The notes: generated by a model from the letters alone, not told the origin. Numbered from the stretch's first letter, positions 17,985-26,984 are shown. The stretch is DNA of 64,000 nt from Oscillospiraceae bacterium (GCA_015067145.1 SVNA01000002.1:119783-183782); one strand, 5' to 3'. Numbers and translations are program-made.

Positions 17985-18365
17985 TCATCGTATTCCGTTT
18001 GCCGCTCTTATATCTGCCGCCTCTATATCATCCAGGGCATTTTCGATATCGTCTGCAATTTTAAGCACAAGCTGACTGTACAGGCCCATAATCTGTGCTA
18101 TTTCTGCCATGCGGTTTTCGTATTCACTGTAAACTGTACTGTTCAGATCTGCTCTGTGGTGATGTTCTGTCAGCTCTCTGTCTTCAGGGACATAGGTGTA
18201 TTTTATATCTGTCTGATCTATCATTTTTGCACCCTGACGTATAACGCCGACATTGCTCTGCTGCAGGGTTTTGTCTATCTGAAGCTGGTCTCGCGGGTTT
18301 GGACCTCTGCTGGAGAGTTCGTCCCTTGACTGTGTATTGACAGCATATATGTTATTTTTTGACAT
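17985..18365 (-). CDS. LXG-operon partner protein, unknown
   Basis: A 126-residue soluble protein: a polar N-terminal half (QSRDELSSRGPNPRDQLQ, then VIRQGAKMIDQTDIKYTYVPED) and a helical C-terminal half (YENRMAEIAQIMGLYSQLVLKIADDIENALDDIEAADI). I do not recognise a family. Size, helical content and position, just before the LXG-like gene and 15 bp after the coiled-coil gene, fit a small LXG-associated helper or targeting protein (Lap-like) of T7SSb effectors. GGAGAG precedes the ATG. Confidence 0.6.
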   Translation of the reverse strand: MSKNNIYAVNTQSRDELSSRGPNPRDQLQIDKTLQQSNVGVIRQGAKMIDQTDIKYTYVPEDRELTEHHHRADLNSTVYSEYENRMAEIAQIMGLYSQLVLKIADDIENALDDIEAADIRAANGIR

Positions 18366-18379
18366 TTTTTATCTCTCCT

Positions 18380-18841
18380 TTATTTGGAAGAATTGTTGAG
18401 TGCCGCCTGTGCTGCCTGTTCGGCCTCTCGTTTTTTGCGGGCCTCCTCGGCTGCAATTCTTGCTTTTTCCTTGCTTATTTCGCGGTTTATGTTACTCAGA
18501 TTCTGTTTTTGCGTATTAAGCTGCCTTCGCAGTTCGGCCAGTTTTAAATCCATATCACTTACAAACACCCCATATCTAAAATTGTAGTCTGTAAGACTGC
18601 TCAGATAAGCACTGTCATCGGCGATTTTAGGATGGCGGTTGCCCCACCAGCCCAAAGTTACATCACCATTGAATGGTGTTCCGTTAACAAACTGTTTTAT
18701 AGACAGCACAGTTTCACCATCTGCTTCCATCTGATCAATCTGTCTGAGTGCATCTTCAAGGCACGCAATCTGTCCTTCCAGTATTTCTATTTTATGTTCT
18801 GTTTCCGCTTTGCTGCTGTATAAACTGTCCAGATACGACAT
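18380..18841 (-). CDS. Coiled-coil LXG-operon protein, DUF5082/YwqH-like
   Basis: A 153-residue helical protein with two coiled coils, residues 1-40 (SLYSSKAETEHKIEILEGQI) and 95-145 (LAELRRQLNTQKQNLSNINREI), separated by a short segment with NGTPFNGDVTLGWWG. This helix-turn-helix layout with a W-G turn resembles WXG100-like proteins, and the operon position resembles Bacillus ywqH before its LXG gene. It is the first gene of the operon. Assignment is by shape and context, not by a clear family match. Confidence 0.6.
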   Translation of the reverse strand: MSYLDSLYSSKAETEHKIEILEGQIACLEDALRQIDQMEADGETVLSIKQFVNGTPFNGDVTLGWWGNRHPKIADDSAYLSSLTDYNFRYGVFVSDMDLKLAELRRQLNTQKQNLSNINREISKEKARIAAEEARKKREAEQAAQAALNNSSK

Positions 18842-18901
18842 AGTGTATCTCCTTTTATCTGCTTTATATAATTATATTTATAAACTGTATGCTTTTATAT
18901 T

Positions 18902-18931
18902 ATAATATCAACTTTTGTTATATTAAGTCAA
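18902..18931 (-). promoter_or_regulatory. Promoter of the LXG-like operon
   Basis: Minus strand TTGACT (18931-18926), an 18-bp spacer, TATTAT (18907-18902), 60 bp before the first start codon. Confidence 0.6.
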
Positions 18932-18953
18932 CATCGTTATACTATTAAATAAT

Positions 18954-19742
18954 TTATTTTACAAACCTTGAGGTCTGTACCTTGTAGATAAACCATTTGG
19001 CAAATTCTCTCGGGGCAAGGCGGGTGGCAAATGCACCCATTTTGCAGACTGCACCGGGCACGGCGACAGGCTTGCCCTGCTGCATCATCCTGTAGCCGTA
19101 GCGGCTTACCTTGGCGGCCTTGCCGTCGGCTTTTCCGCTGAAAAGTATGTTCTGCTTAAAGCCCGCCGCATCGGCAAAGCCTGTGTTTACAGGGCCAGGG
19201 CAGAGGGCTGTTACCGTTACGCCCGTGCCTTTAAGCTCGGTGGACAAAGCATCGCTGAAGTTCAGCACAAAGGCCTTGCTGGCATAGTAGATTGCCATGC
19301 CAGGGCCGGGGGCAAAACCGGCAATGGAGGCAACATTCAATATTCTGCCAAAACCCTTTTCAACCATAGGCTGCAGATACAGATGTGTAAGCGTTACAAG
19401 GCTGCGGACATTGAGGCTTATCATATCCTGTGCGTTTTTAAGCTCTGCGGCGGCAAAATCGCCCAGAGTACCGAAGCCTGCATTGTTGACAAGAATATCT
19501 ATATGTATGTTTTTCTCCTGTGTTTCGGCAAAAATTTCCTCCGCCGCACCCTCTTTTGACAGGTCCTTGGTGATAACGGTGACAGCTACTCCGTATTCTT
19601 TTTCCAGATTGTTTTTTATCTCCATAAGTTTTTCGGTTCTGCGGGCGGTGAGAACAAGACTGAAGCCGTCCTGTGCAAAGATTCTTGCAAATTCCCTGCC
19701 AAAGCCTGAAGATGCCCCTGTGATTAGTGCTGTTCTTTTCAT
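18954..19742 (-). CDS. Short-chain dehydrogenase/reductase (SDR)
   Basis: A 262-residue classical SDR. The Rossmann cofactor motif TGASSGFG is at about residue 8, NNAGFG at about 88, the catalytic Ser in ILNVASIAGF and the catalytic YYASK pair near residue 155, followed by CPGPVNTGF. Length and motifs match the DltE/YqjQ-like SDR subgroup of Firmicutes that reduce or oxidise small carbonyl or hydroxyl compounds with NAD(P)H. The substrate is unknown. It stands alone. Confidence 0.9.
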   Translation of the reverse strand: MKRTALITGASSGFGREFARIFAQDGFSLVLTARRTEKLMEIKNNLEKEYGVAVTVITKDLSKEGAAEEIFAETQEKNIHIDILVNNAGFGTLGDFAAAELKNAQDMISLNVRSLVTLTHLYLQPMVEKGFGRILNVASIAGFAPGPGMAIYYASKAFVLNFSDALSTELKGTGVTVTALCPGPVNTGFADAAGFKQNILFSGKADGKAAKVSRYGYRMMQQGKPVAVPGAVCKMGAFATRLAPREFAKWFIYKVQTSRFVK

Positions 19743-19873
19743 GGTTTTCCACCTCGGAGTTAAGTATTGTTGAAAATTCTGTGATACTGTTCTGATTTTA
19801 TTCTATACATTTGACGGGGCGTTGTCAAAGCATATATAATATACAGTATAAAGCAGAGCAGAGGACACAGCTT

Positions 19874-20635
19874 ATGAAAAATATACTTACAATGAAAAAC
19901 ATTATCGCCGCCATCCTTGCGGGGCTGGTGCTGATGTTTATTATGGTTACCACACCAAAGGGCACCGAGCCCCTGTCTCCTGACGGCGACTATACATACC
20001 CTGATTACTGCATCGGTCACGAAAGCGATTTTGTGGTGGATAAAAGTGCAAACAGCTATATAAACCACGGCTTTGTGGGGGATGCAATAACATACGTTGG
20101 AAAAAACGGCAGCTTCAGCTATGGGGAAATTGAGCTGACCGCCAGCAAATATGATGCAGACACCAACAGCTATTACAACCCGTCCATAGATTTTGGCTTT
20201 AAACTGCCTGACGGGTGGGAAGCAGTCAGCGGAACACCAAAAGCCGACGAAAACCCTGCTTATTTTTATGATTACAGTGCTGTATCTCCCGACGGGAAGC
20301 ATCTGCTGACGGTAAAATACCACGACCTTGAAAAAGACGGCATAAAAATTAAAAATGAAAAAGATTATATCCTTTATTACGGCGAGGTAAAAACCGATAA
20401 ATACTGGAATGCGGGGTATAAAACTATTGTGGGGTCAAGTATCTTTGCGGGGGATAAATTCTGCAGTTTTACCGAGATGTACAGCGATGATACCGATGAG
20501 AAAGCTGTTGACATGGGCAGGGTGTTTATCGCAGACCAGATTATGAACGAAAGATATGTTCTGCTGATAGAATACACCACACCGTACTATGACATTGACC
20601 ACAGCGTGTGGGAATGTTTTTACGGCGAAGGATAA
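19874..20635 (+). CDS. Exported/membrane-anchored protein of unknown function
   Basis: A 253-residue protein with an N-terminal hydrophobic segment (IIAAILAGLVLMFIMV) at about residues 9-26 and no lipobox Cys, so it is probably signal-anchored with the rest outside. The ectodomain contains FGFKLPDGWEAVSG and PDGKHLLTVKYHDLE, a layout seen in small surface proteins with a beta-rich fold, but I cannot name a family. The ATG at 19874 after GAGG is better than one at 19811. Two hairpin terminators follow. Confidence 0.6.
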   Translation: MKNILTMKNIIAAILAGLVLMFIMVTTPKGTEPLSPDGDYTYPDYCIGHESDFVVDKSANSYINHGFVGDAITYVGKNGSFSYGEIELTASKYDADTNSYYNPSIDFGFKLPDGWEAVSGTPKADENPAYFYDYSAVSPDGKHLLTVKYHDLEKDGIKIKNEKDYILYYGEVKTDKYWNAGYKTIVGSSIFAGDKFCSFTEMYSDDTDEKAVDMGRVFIADQIMNERYVLLIEYTTPYYDIDHSVWECFYGEG

Positions 20636-20645
20636 TAAATGATAA

Positions 20646-20671
20646 AGAGGAAGCAACGCTTCCTCTTTTAT
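20646..20671 (+). terminator. Terminator of the exported protein gene
   Basis: AGAGGAAGC-AAC-GCTTCCTCTTTTA. Confidence 0.85.
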
Positions 20672-20682
20672 ATTCTGCATAC

Positions 20683-20715
20683 AAAAAAGGCACTCGCAAT
20701 GAGTGCCTTTTATTA
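20683..20715. terminator. Second hairpin terminator, likely for the minus-strand gene
   Basis: AAAAAAGGCACTC-GCAAT-GAGTGCCTTTTATT, with runs of A and T on both sides, so it can act in both directions. Confidence 0.75.
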
Positions 20716-20750
20716 TTGCTTTATTGTGTAACAATACAATCCGCCAAATT

Positions 20751-20813
20751 ATAACCGCACGGAAAAATTTTTGTCCGTTTTCCCGATTAATCTGCGGTTT
20801 CAACGTTCACGCC
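20751..20813. repeat. Family C hairpin repeat, copy C3
   Basis: The same layout as C1/C2: ATAACCGCACGG, inner arms GGAAAA/TTTTCC, then TCTGCGGTTTCAACGTTCACGCC. The inner stem sequence differs from C1 but still pairs. It lies 3' of the CofE-like gene on the minus strand, as C1/C2 lie 3' of livK; a further stem CGCCG...CGGCG joins it to the stop codon. Confidence 0.7.
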
Positions 20814-20876
20814 GCCGCAGTGTAAACTGCGGGAAAGCTTTGGCTTTAAATGTGCAAAGCACATTCGGCGGGGTTG

Positions 20877-22070
20877 TTATTCGTTGGAATAGTTGTCGAA
20901 GTAGCCCTGGATAAAGATTACAGGTGTGCCTTTGTCGCCGGAACCGGATGTAAGGTCACAGAGAGAACCGATAAGGTCTGTGAGCTGACGTGGTGTTGTG
21001 CCCTGGCTTTCCATGGAGCCCATAAGGTCTTTCTTTTTGTTTGCGATGTACTGTGTCATAGCATCACGGAGCTCTTCGCCCTTCATGCCTGCAAACTGGT
21101 TGTCAGCAAGGTATTTGAGCTTGAGTTCGCTTGGAAGACCGATGAGGCCGTCTGTGAAGCCCGGAGAAACAACAGGGTCTGCAAGTTCCCAGATTTTGCC
21201 CTGTGGGTCTTTGAATGCACCGTCACCGTAAACCATACATTCAATCTTCTTGCCTGTTTTTTCAAGAAGTTTTGCCTGAAGTTCTGTTACGAATTTTTCG
21301 CAGTCACGTGGGAAAAGTTTTACCTTTTCTTCTGTAGCCTTGTTGGAGCCGAGAAGACCGTACATTTCGTTGTAGCCAGAGCCGTTGATAGATTCTGTCA
21401 TAAGGTCATCAAGGCCATAAACCTTTTCTGCACCTGCAGCTTTGAGAAGACGTTTGGAACGTGCACGGGAGTGGATGTCTGCACAGATTACATTTTTTGT
21501 GTAGGCAAGGATATCTGTTGCACGGTTTGCAAAGATAACTTCTGCTTCGCAGCCTTCGTTTGTGATGAGTTCTTTATAGTATTCCACATAGTCCACCTGT
21601 GTGAATGGGTGTGGATTTTTGCCGAAAAGACGACGGTATTCTGCTTCGTCCATAATTGTGGACCATGGGTTTACGCCCATTTCGTCCAGCTGGTCGAGAG
21701 AAACAAGATGGTTGCCAACTTCGTCAGATGGGTAGCTGAGCATGAGCACAATTTTTTTTGCACCGCGTGCGATACCCTTGAGAACGATGGAGAAGCGGTT
21801 GCGGGAGAGAATAGGGAAGATGAGACCGATTGTGTCATCACCGAATTTATTTTTAACATCTGTTGCGATGTCGTCACATGTGATGTAGTTGCCCTGTGCA
21901 CGTGCAACAACAGCTTCTGTAACACCAACGATGTCACGGTCGTTTACTTTGATATTTTCTTCTTCAAAAGCTTCGAGCAAGCTCTGAACTGTGATGTCCA
22001 CAAGGTTGTCACCTTCAACGATAATAGGTGTTCTGATACCTCTGGATACTGCGCCTATTGTTCTTGACAT
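20877..22070 (-). CDS. CofE-like amide ligase (F420-0:gamma-glutamyl ligase family)
   Basis: A 397-residue protein. The N-terminus RTIGAVSRGIRTPIIVEGDNLVD and the block DRDIVGVTEAVVARAQGNYIT match the CofE fold that in actinobacteria and archaea adds glutamate to coenzyme F420-0 using GTP. The IFPILSRNRFSIVLKGIARG and NPHPFTQVDYVEYYKEL segments are typical of the longer (about 400 residue) Firmicute version. No other F420 genes are in the window and this lineage is not known to make F420, so the real acceptor is probably another carboxylate. It is monocistronic with a clear promoter. Confidence 0.75.
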   Translation of the reverse strand: MSRTIGAVSRGIRTPIIVEGDNLVDITVQSLLEAFEEENIKVNDRDIVGVTEAVVARAQGNYITCDDIATDVKNKFGDDTIGLIFPILSRNRFSIVLKGIARGAKKIVLMLSYPSDEVGNHLVSLDQLDEMGVNPWSTIMDEAEYRRLFGKNPHPFTQVDYVEYYKELITNEGCEAEVIFANRATDILAYTKNVICADIHSRARSKRLLKAAGAEKVYGLDDLMTESINGSGYNEMYGLLGSNKATEEKVKLFPRDCEKFVTELQAKLLEKTGKKIECMVYGDGAFKDPQGKIWELADPVVSPGFTDGLIGLPSELKLKYLADNQFAGMKGEELRDAMTQYIANKKKDLMGSMESQGTTPRQLTDLIGSLCDLTSGSGDKGTPVIFIQGYFDNYSNE

Positions 22071-22140
22071 AAAATGCCCCCCTTAATTTTTCCATTCGGC
22101 AAATGGCTCAAGGTTTTTCACCTGTTTTTGCCGACAAGAT

Positions 22141-22169
22141 ATTATATAGCAAAATATCGTTTTTTTCAA
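22141..22169 (-). promoter_or_regulatory. Promoter of the CofE-like gene
   Basis: Minus strand TTGAAA (22169-22164), a 17-bp spacer, TATAAT (22146-22141). Confidence 0.8.
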
Positions 22170-22182
22170 GATATTTTATAGG

Positions 22183-22791
22183 TTAATTCAGTGTTTTCAG
22201 CAAAAGTGTGTATGCTATGTCTTTTTTTTGTTCAATTTGACATATATAATCGGCTGCTTTTGGAAGATGCAGGCAACTGTTGAGGCAGGACAGGTTTGCC
22301 ATGATGGCCATTGTGATATATTCCTGGCCGAAATCAAGGCGGATTGCCCCTTCTTTCTCCCCTGTTTTGAGCAGGCGGAAGATAAGCTGGTTGCGGTTGG
22401 TCATAACCTGCCGGATATACTCCTCGTTATCCTCGATAAGCTTTGGAATGCCCAGCATCTCTTCCCCCGAGGCAAACTGGCTTACCGCCGCAAAGCCGTC
22501 ATCAAAGCTTTTCAGGATAAGGTCATAAAGCCTGTACACCTTATCCCTGAAGCTTGTGTCGCTGTCGGCAATCTGCTCGGCCCTGTGGTTTTCAAGACCG
22601 AGATAATATACCATAGTGTTTATTAGTATATCTTCTTTGGAGGAGAAATATTCGTACAGGGTGCCTTTGCCGACATTTGCGGCCTTTGCAATGTCCTGCA
22701 CAGTTATATTATATATCTTTTTTCCCTCTTTGGAAAGAGCCATTACACCGTTAAAAACACTAATTTCCTTTTCAGTGTACTGTTTTTTCAT
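22183..22791 (-). CDS. TetR/AcrR-family transcriptional regulator
   Basis: A 202-residue repressor. The N-terminal helix-turn-helix reads ITVQDIAKAANVGKGTLYEYFSSKEDIL at about residues 25-52, the classical TetR DNA-binding domain; the C-terminal two thirds form the ligand-binding helical domain. Its start codon overlaps the stop of the RND exporter gene (TAATG), so it is co-transcribed downstream of it. A palindrome upstream of the exporter gene is its likely operator, giving autoregulated, ligand-induced efflux (inference). Confidence 0.92.
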   Translation of the reverse strand: MKKQYTEKEISVFNGVMALSKEGKKIYNITVQDIAKAANVGKGTLYEYFSSKEDILINTMVYYLGLENHRAEQIADSDTSFRDKVYRLYDLILKSFDDGFAAVSQFASGEEMLGIPKLIEDNEEYIRQVMTNRNQLIFRLLKTGEKEGAIRLDFGQEYITMAIMANLSCLNSCLHLPKAADYICQIEQKKDIAYTLLLKTLN

Positions 22792-25700
22792 TATTCTTCA
22801 TCCTCAAAATCAACATCAATCACCTTAAGCGGTTTTTTGTGGAAAAGTGCATAAAGGCTTGGAACAAGGAAGAGTGTGAGGAAGGTTGCGTAGGCAAGAC
22901 CGCCGATGGAAACAATCGCCATGCCCTGGCTCATCTCTGCACCCATGCCGACACCGAATGCCATTGTGGACATAGCGAGAATTGTGGTGAGGGCTGTCAT
23001 AAGGATAGGTCGGATACGGTCACGGCCTGTCTGTACAAGTGCGTCGTACATTTCCATGCCGTCAGCTCGCAGCTGGTTTACATAGTCGATAAACACGATA
23101 CCGTTGTTTACAACAACACCTGTCAGCACAAGGAAGCCTATCATGGAAACGATACTCAGCACTGTGTTTGTAATCTGCAGTGCCAGAAGACCGCCTGTGA
23201 ACGCCATAGGGATGGTAAAGAGAACTATAAACGGTGAGCGGAGAGACTGGAACTGTGCCACCATGATGAGATAGATGAACACGATTGCAAGGAGAATCAT
23301 AAGTGCCATATCTGCCATAGCTTCCATAACCATTGTGTTTTCGCCGCTTACCGCCAGCTGATAACCGTCAGGCAGAGGGAAGTTTTCTGCCACCTTCTGT
23401 GCTTCGCGGCTTACCAGAGTGGCGTTTACACCCTCTTCAAAGTAGGCGGAAACTGTGTAGGTTCTGGACTGGTTGTCACGGTGGATTGCCTGTGGGCTCT
23501 GTGCTGTGGAGATTGTTGCTATATCCTTGAGTTTTACAATGTGCGGCTTGTTGTCCTCATCGAATGTGTCCACCACTACCATCTCGCCGATGGATTCGCC
23601 TGTATACTGTGCAGGTGCTGTGATGTAGCCGTTGAGGTCATCACCGTCAAAGGTAAAGCTTGTTGTGCTGGTTTCCTCGGTCAGTTTTTCGTTTACCATC
23701 TGGAAAACCTGTGCTGTGGTGAGGCCTTCTGCCATAGCGGCATTTTTGTCCACCTCTATGCGGACTTCGCCGCTGCGGTTGCCGCTGCCATCGTCGGTGG
23801 ATTTTACACCCTCAACCTCTGCCAGTGCTGCTGCCATATCTGCGGCAACTTCGCCCAGCTTGTCAAAGTTGTTGCCTTTGATGGAAACGGAAAAACCGCC
23901 GCCGCCAAGGGCAGACATATCCATGCTTTCTGCTGTTACGGAAAGTTCTTCCTCATATTCAGGGAAAGCTTCCTCGATAAGTGTGCCGACCTCTGTGTTG
24001 GAGAGGGTTCTTTTCTCGTTGAGCACAACGTAGAAGGAGAGGGATTTTGTGTTTTCTCCTGCGGAGGAGGTCATTGCAGAAACGGAGGAGCCGCCGCTGA
24101 GTACCGCAACGGTGTCTACGTCCTGTATGTCCTGAGTTTTCTGTGCGATTTCCCAGCCCGCGTCGTAGAGTTCCTGGTCGCTGACGGAACCAGGCATTGT
24201 AAGTGTCATACTCATCTGCGGGCCGTCCATTGCAGGGATAAATGCCATCGGCATGGACAGTGCATTGATTACGCTGACTGCCAGAAGCACAACTGCAGCG
24301 ATGATTGCAAACCATTTGTGTTTAAGATTAAGTCTCAGAGCCTTTTCGTAAAGGCCTGTAAGTCTGTTCATAAATGCAGGGGTTGCCTCGTGGCTGTTGC
24401 CCAGCACGTTGGATGCAAGGCAAGGTACAAAGGTGAGAGCAACCAGCAGGCTTGCCACCAGAACAAAGCCGATGGTAAGGCCCATATCGGTGAATATCTG
24501 GCGTGTGAGGCCCTCTGTAAATACGATTGGCAGGAACACGCAAATGGTTGTGAGGGTGGAGGCTGCAATAGCACCGCCAACCTGTTTTGTGCCGATAACT
24601 GCAGCTTTTACTGCAGAGTAGCCTTTGCCGCGGAGACGGTAGATGTTTTCGATAACAACGATACTGTTGTCAACCAGCATACCAACCGCAAGGGCAAGGC
24701 CGGAAAGGGAGATGATATTGAGTGTAACATCGGTGAAGTACATTGCCACCAGTGCGATGAGCACAGAGAGCGGAATGGACATGCCGATGATGATTGTAGG
24801 TCTTACCGATTTAAGGAAGATTGCCAGAACGATAAGTGCGATGATTGCACCGTAGATAAGGTTGGAGAGAACGCTGTCCACAATCATGCCGATGTAGTCG
24901 CCCTGGTCCATAAGTGTTGTGATGTGGAGACCTTCGTATTTTTTCTCCAGTTCCTTTACAGCCTTTGTAACCGCTTTGGAAACCTCGCTGGTGGAGGCAA
25001 CGGAGGATTTGTTGAAGCTCATAACGATACCGTTGTTGCCGTTTACCTTTACAAAGCTGCGGTCGGAGTTATCCTTTACCACAACGTCGGCAACGTCGGA
25101 GAGGTATACAGGCTTCATGCCGTCGATGCCCATATCAACCAGCATAAGGTTTGCAAGGTCTTCCACCTTTGCAAATTTTTCGCCCACCTTAACGGTCATC
25201 TCCTCGCCGTTCATCATAATATAGCCTGCAGGCATGGAGAAGTTCTGTGCTGTAAGGATGGTGCTTATCATGCTCTGTGTAACAAGGCTGTCGATGTTTG
25301 CATCGTGGAGAGCTTTGTCACGTGCTTCGTTGAACTGCTCGTAGGCATCTTCCAGCTGTTCTTCGACACTTTCCATCTGTTCATCGGCACCTTCCATCTG
25401 TGCTTCTGCACTTGCAAGCTGGCCCTGAAGCACGGAAAGCTCGGTGATTGCCTTCATCTGTGCTTTTTCAATCTCTTTATATGCCTTGTTCAGATCCTGC
25501 ACACTTTTTTCGATGCTTGCCATAAGGCCTGCAATATCTGTAAGCTCGCCCTGTGCAGCTGCGGATTTGCCGCTTATTTCTGAAATTGTTGCTGCAATTG
25601 CAGCATCATCCGCAAACTGTTCCTCTTTAAGTCCAAGGGCTTTGAGCATGTCAGGCATTGCGGCATAGGTCAGTTTCAGATATTCAACATACTCTTCTGC

Positions 25701-26813
25701 TGTGTATTTATCTTCAACAGCAGGTGTTGTATCGGGGTCAGCAGGATTTACCATTGCATCAACTGACGCCTTGAAATATTCCACCGAAGGTGCAACAGCA
25801 GGGGCAATCTGTGCTGTGTCAATATCAAGAATTTCGGCAAAGGTTTTTTTGCTGAGAGGGCCGTCGCCCAGATCAATCGCAGCCATGCCGTCACGCATAT
25901 TTTCCATCATGGAGATGTTCTGCGGCATATTCATATATCCGTAGAGTGCTGCTACCTGACCGTCAAAAAACTCTATATTTGCCTCAAGGGCGTCTTTCTG
26001 ACCTGCAATCGCATTAAGCTTGTTCTGACCTTCGTTCAGTTCAGCTTTTTTCTGGGCAAGTTCGTCATAGGCTTTGTCACGGGCCTCTTCAAGCTCGTCA
26101 ATGCCGTCTTCAAGCTCGTCCTTGCCGTCTTCCAGGTCTTTTTTGCCGTCCTCAAACTCCTGCTTTTTATCGTCCAGCTCTTTCTTTGCATCGTAGAGCT
26201 CTTTGTCAACATGATAGAGCAGAGTGTCGTTTACCTCGTCGATTTTGTCCTGATTGAGTCTGATATCGATGTAGTCCGCAACAAGACCGACTGTGTCCAC
26301 AGTTGCAACGCCGTTAACACGTTCGAGGTATGGGGAAACTTCGTCCTCTATAAATTTGGACAGCTCCTTGATATCCATGCCGTCCATATCAACGGAGAGA
26401 ACCTGGATAGGCAGCATATCAGGGTTTAATTTCATAAGCATAGGTGAGGAGACTGTGTCGTCAAAATAGCCCTCCACCATATCAATGCTGCTGCTCATCT
26501 CTATCATGGCAGAGTCCATATTTACACTGCCGGAAAATTCCATAATGATGATGGAGGCATTTTCCATAGAGATACTCTGTAGATTTTCCAGACCGCTGGT
26601 GGTTGCCAGCACGCTTTCCAGCGGCTGTGTAACGGTTGTTTCCACACGTTCCGGAGATGCACCCGGTGCTGTGGTGAAAACCACAACGTATGGCAGGTCC
26701 ATCTTTGGCAGCAGGTCGGTTTTGAGTTTTACAAACGAAACCACGCCCAGTACCAGAACAAGAACCACCGCAACCAGAACGGTGAAAGGTTTTTTGATGC
26801 TGTACTTTGTCAT
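22791..26813 (-). CDS. RND-family efflux transporter permease with coiled-coil insertion
   Basis: A 1340-residue inner-membrane exporter, longer than the usual 1030. The N-terminus TKYSIKKPFTVLVAVVLVLVL is the first span, followed by the porter domain start (LPKMDLPYVVVFTTAPGASPE). GLALAVGMLVDNSIVVIENIYRLR is span 4 with the proton-relay Asp, and a second repeat half begins near residue 840. An extra stretch at about residues 200-500 of the first external domain is rich in coiled coil (KKELDDKKQEFEDGKKDLEDGKDELEDG and others), as in several Firmicute RND proteins. No membrane-fusion protein gene is adjacent. Substrate unknown. Confidence 0.9.
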   Translation of the reverse strand: MTKYSIKKPFTVLVAVVLVLVLGVVSFVKLKTDLLPKMDLPYVVVFTTAPGASPERVETTVTQPLESVLATTSGLENLQSISMENASIIIMEFSGSVNMDSAMIEMSSSIDMVEGYFDDTVSSPMLMKLNPDMLPIQVLSVDMDGMDIKELSKFIEDEVSPYLERVNGVATVDTVGLVADYIDIRLNQDKIDEVNDTLLYHVDKELYDAKKELDDKKQEFEDGKKDLEDGKDELEDGIDELEEARDKAYDELAQKKAELNEGQNKLNAIAGQKDALEANIEFFDGQVAALYGYMNMPQNISMMENMRDGMAAIDLGDGPLSKKTFAEILDIDTAQIAPAVAPSVEYFKASVDAMVNPADPDTTPAVEDKYTAEEYVEYLKLTYAAMPDMLKALGLKEEQFADDAAIAATISEISGKSAAAQGELTDIAGLMASIEKSVQDLNKAYKEIEKAQMKAITELSVLQGQLASAEAQMEGADEQMESVEEQLEDAYEQFNEARDKALHDANIDSLVTQSMISTILTAQNFSMPAGYIMMNGEEMTVKVGEKFAKVEDLANLMLVDMGIDGMKPVYLSDVADVVVKDNSDRSFVKVNGNNGIVMSFNKSSVASTSEVSKAVTKAVKELEKKYEGLHITTLMDQGDYIGMIVDSVLSNLIYGAIIALIVLAIFLKSVRPTIIIGMSIPLSVLIALVAMYFTDVTLNIISLSGLALAVGMLVDNSIVVIENIYRLRGKGYSAVKAAVIGTKQVGGAIAASTLTTICVFLPIVFTEGLTRQIFTDMGLTIGFVLVASLLVALTFVPCLASNVLGNSHEATPAFMNRLTGLYEKALRLNLKHKWFAIIAAVVLLAVSVINALSMPMAFIPAMDGPQMSMTLTMPGSVSDQELYDAGWEIAQKTQDIQDVDTVAVLSGGSSVSAMTSSAGENTKSLSFYVVLNEKRTLSNTEVGTLIEEAFPEYEEELSVTAESMDMSALGGGGFSVSIKGNNFDKLGEVAADMAAALAEVEGVKSTDDGSGNRSGEVRIEVDKNAAMAEGLTTAQVFQMVNEKLTEETSTTSFTFDGDDLNGYITAPAQYTGESIGEMVVVDTFDEDNKPHIVKLKDIATISTAQSPQAIHRDNQSRTYTVSAYFEEGVNATLVSREAQKVAENFPLPDGYQLAVSGENTMVMEAMADMALMILLAIVFIYLIMVAQFQSLRSPFIVLFTIPMAFTGGLLALQITNTVLSIVSMIGFLVLTGVVVNNGIVFIDYVNQLRADGMEMYDALVQTGRDRIRPILMTALTTILAMSTMAFGVGMGAEMSQGMAIVSIGGLAYATFLTLFLVPSLYALFHKKPLKVIDVDFEDEE

Positions 26814-26927
26814 AAAAATTTAGTCCTTTGCTGATGTTTTATTTTTTTAGGATGTTTCTGTTGGATTGTATTGTAAATTTATATATTTTTTCTTGTTTTG
26901 CCATGCCGTATTTTCAGGCACAACAAA

Positions 26928-26947
26928 CCGACCGACTGGTCGGTCGG
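26928..26947. promoter_or_regulatory. Palindromic operator of the RND-TetR operon
   Basis: CCGACCGACTGGTCGGTCGG is a 20-bp near-perfect palindrome (nine of ten pairs) of the type bound by TetR-family repressors. It starts eight bases downstream of the -10 box. Confidence 0.85.
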
Positions 26948-26955
26948 CTGTAAAT

Positions 26956-26984
26956 ATAGTAATACTTTTCACATATATAAGCAA
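26956..26984 (-). promoter_or_regulatory. Promoter of the RND-TetR operon
   Basis: Minus strand TTGCTT (26984-26979), a 17-bp spacer, TACTAT (26961-26956), directly before the operator. From 26985 to 27204 I see no gene. Confidence 0.7.

Noticed and set aside
23481..25583. Very long plus-strand ORF (about 700 codons) opposite the RND exporter
   Set aside because: It is rich in Cys and His, as expected for the complement of a biased coding gene. The minus-strand RND protein has clear family motifs. Similar long shadows oppose gyrA, gyrB, serS, livM and the receptor genes.
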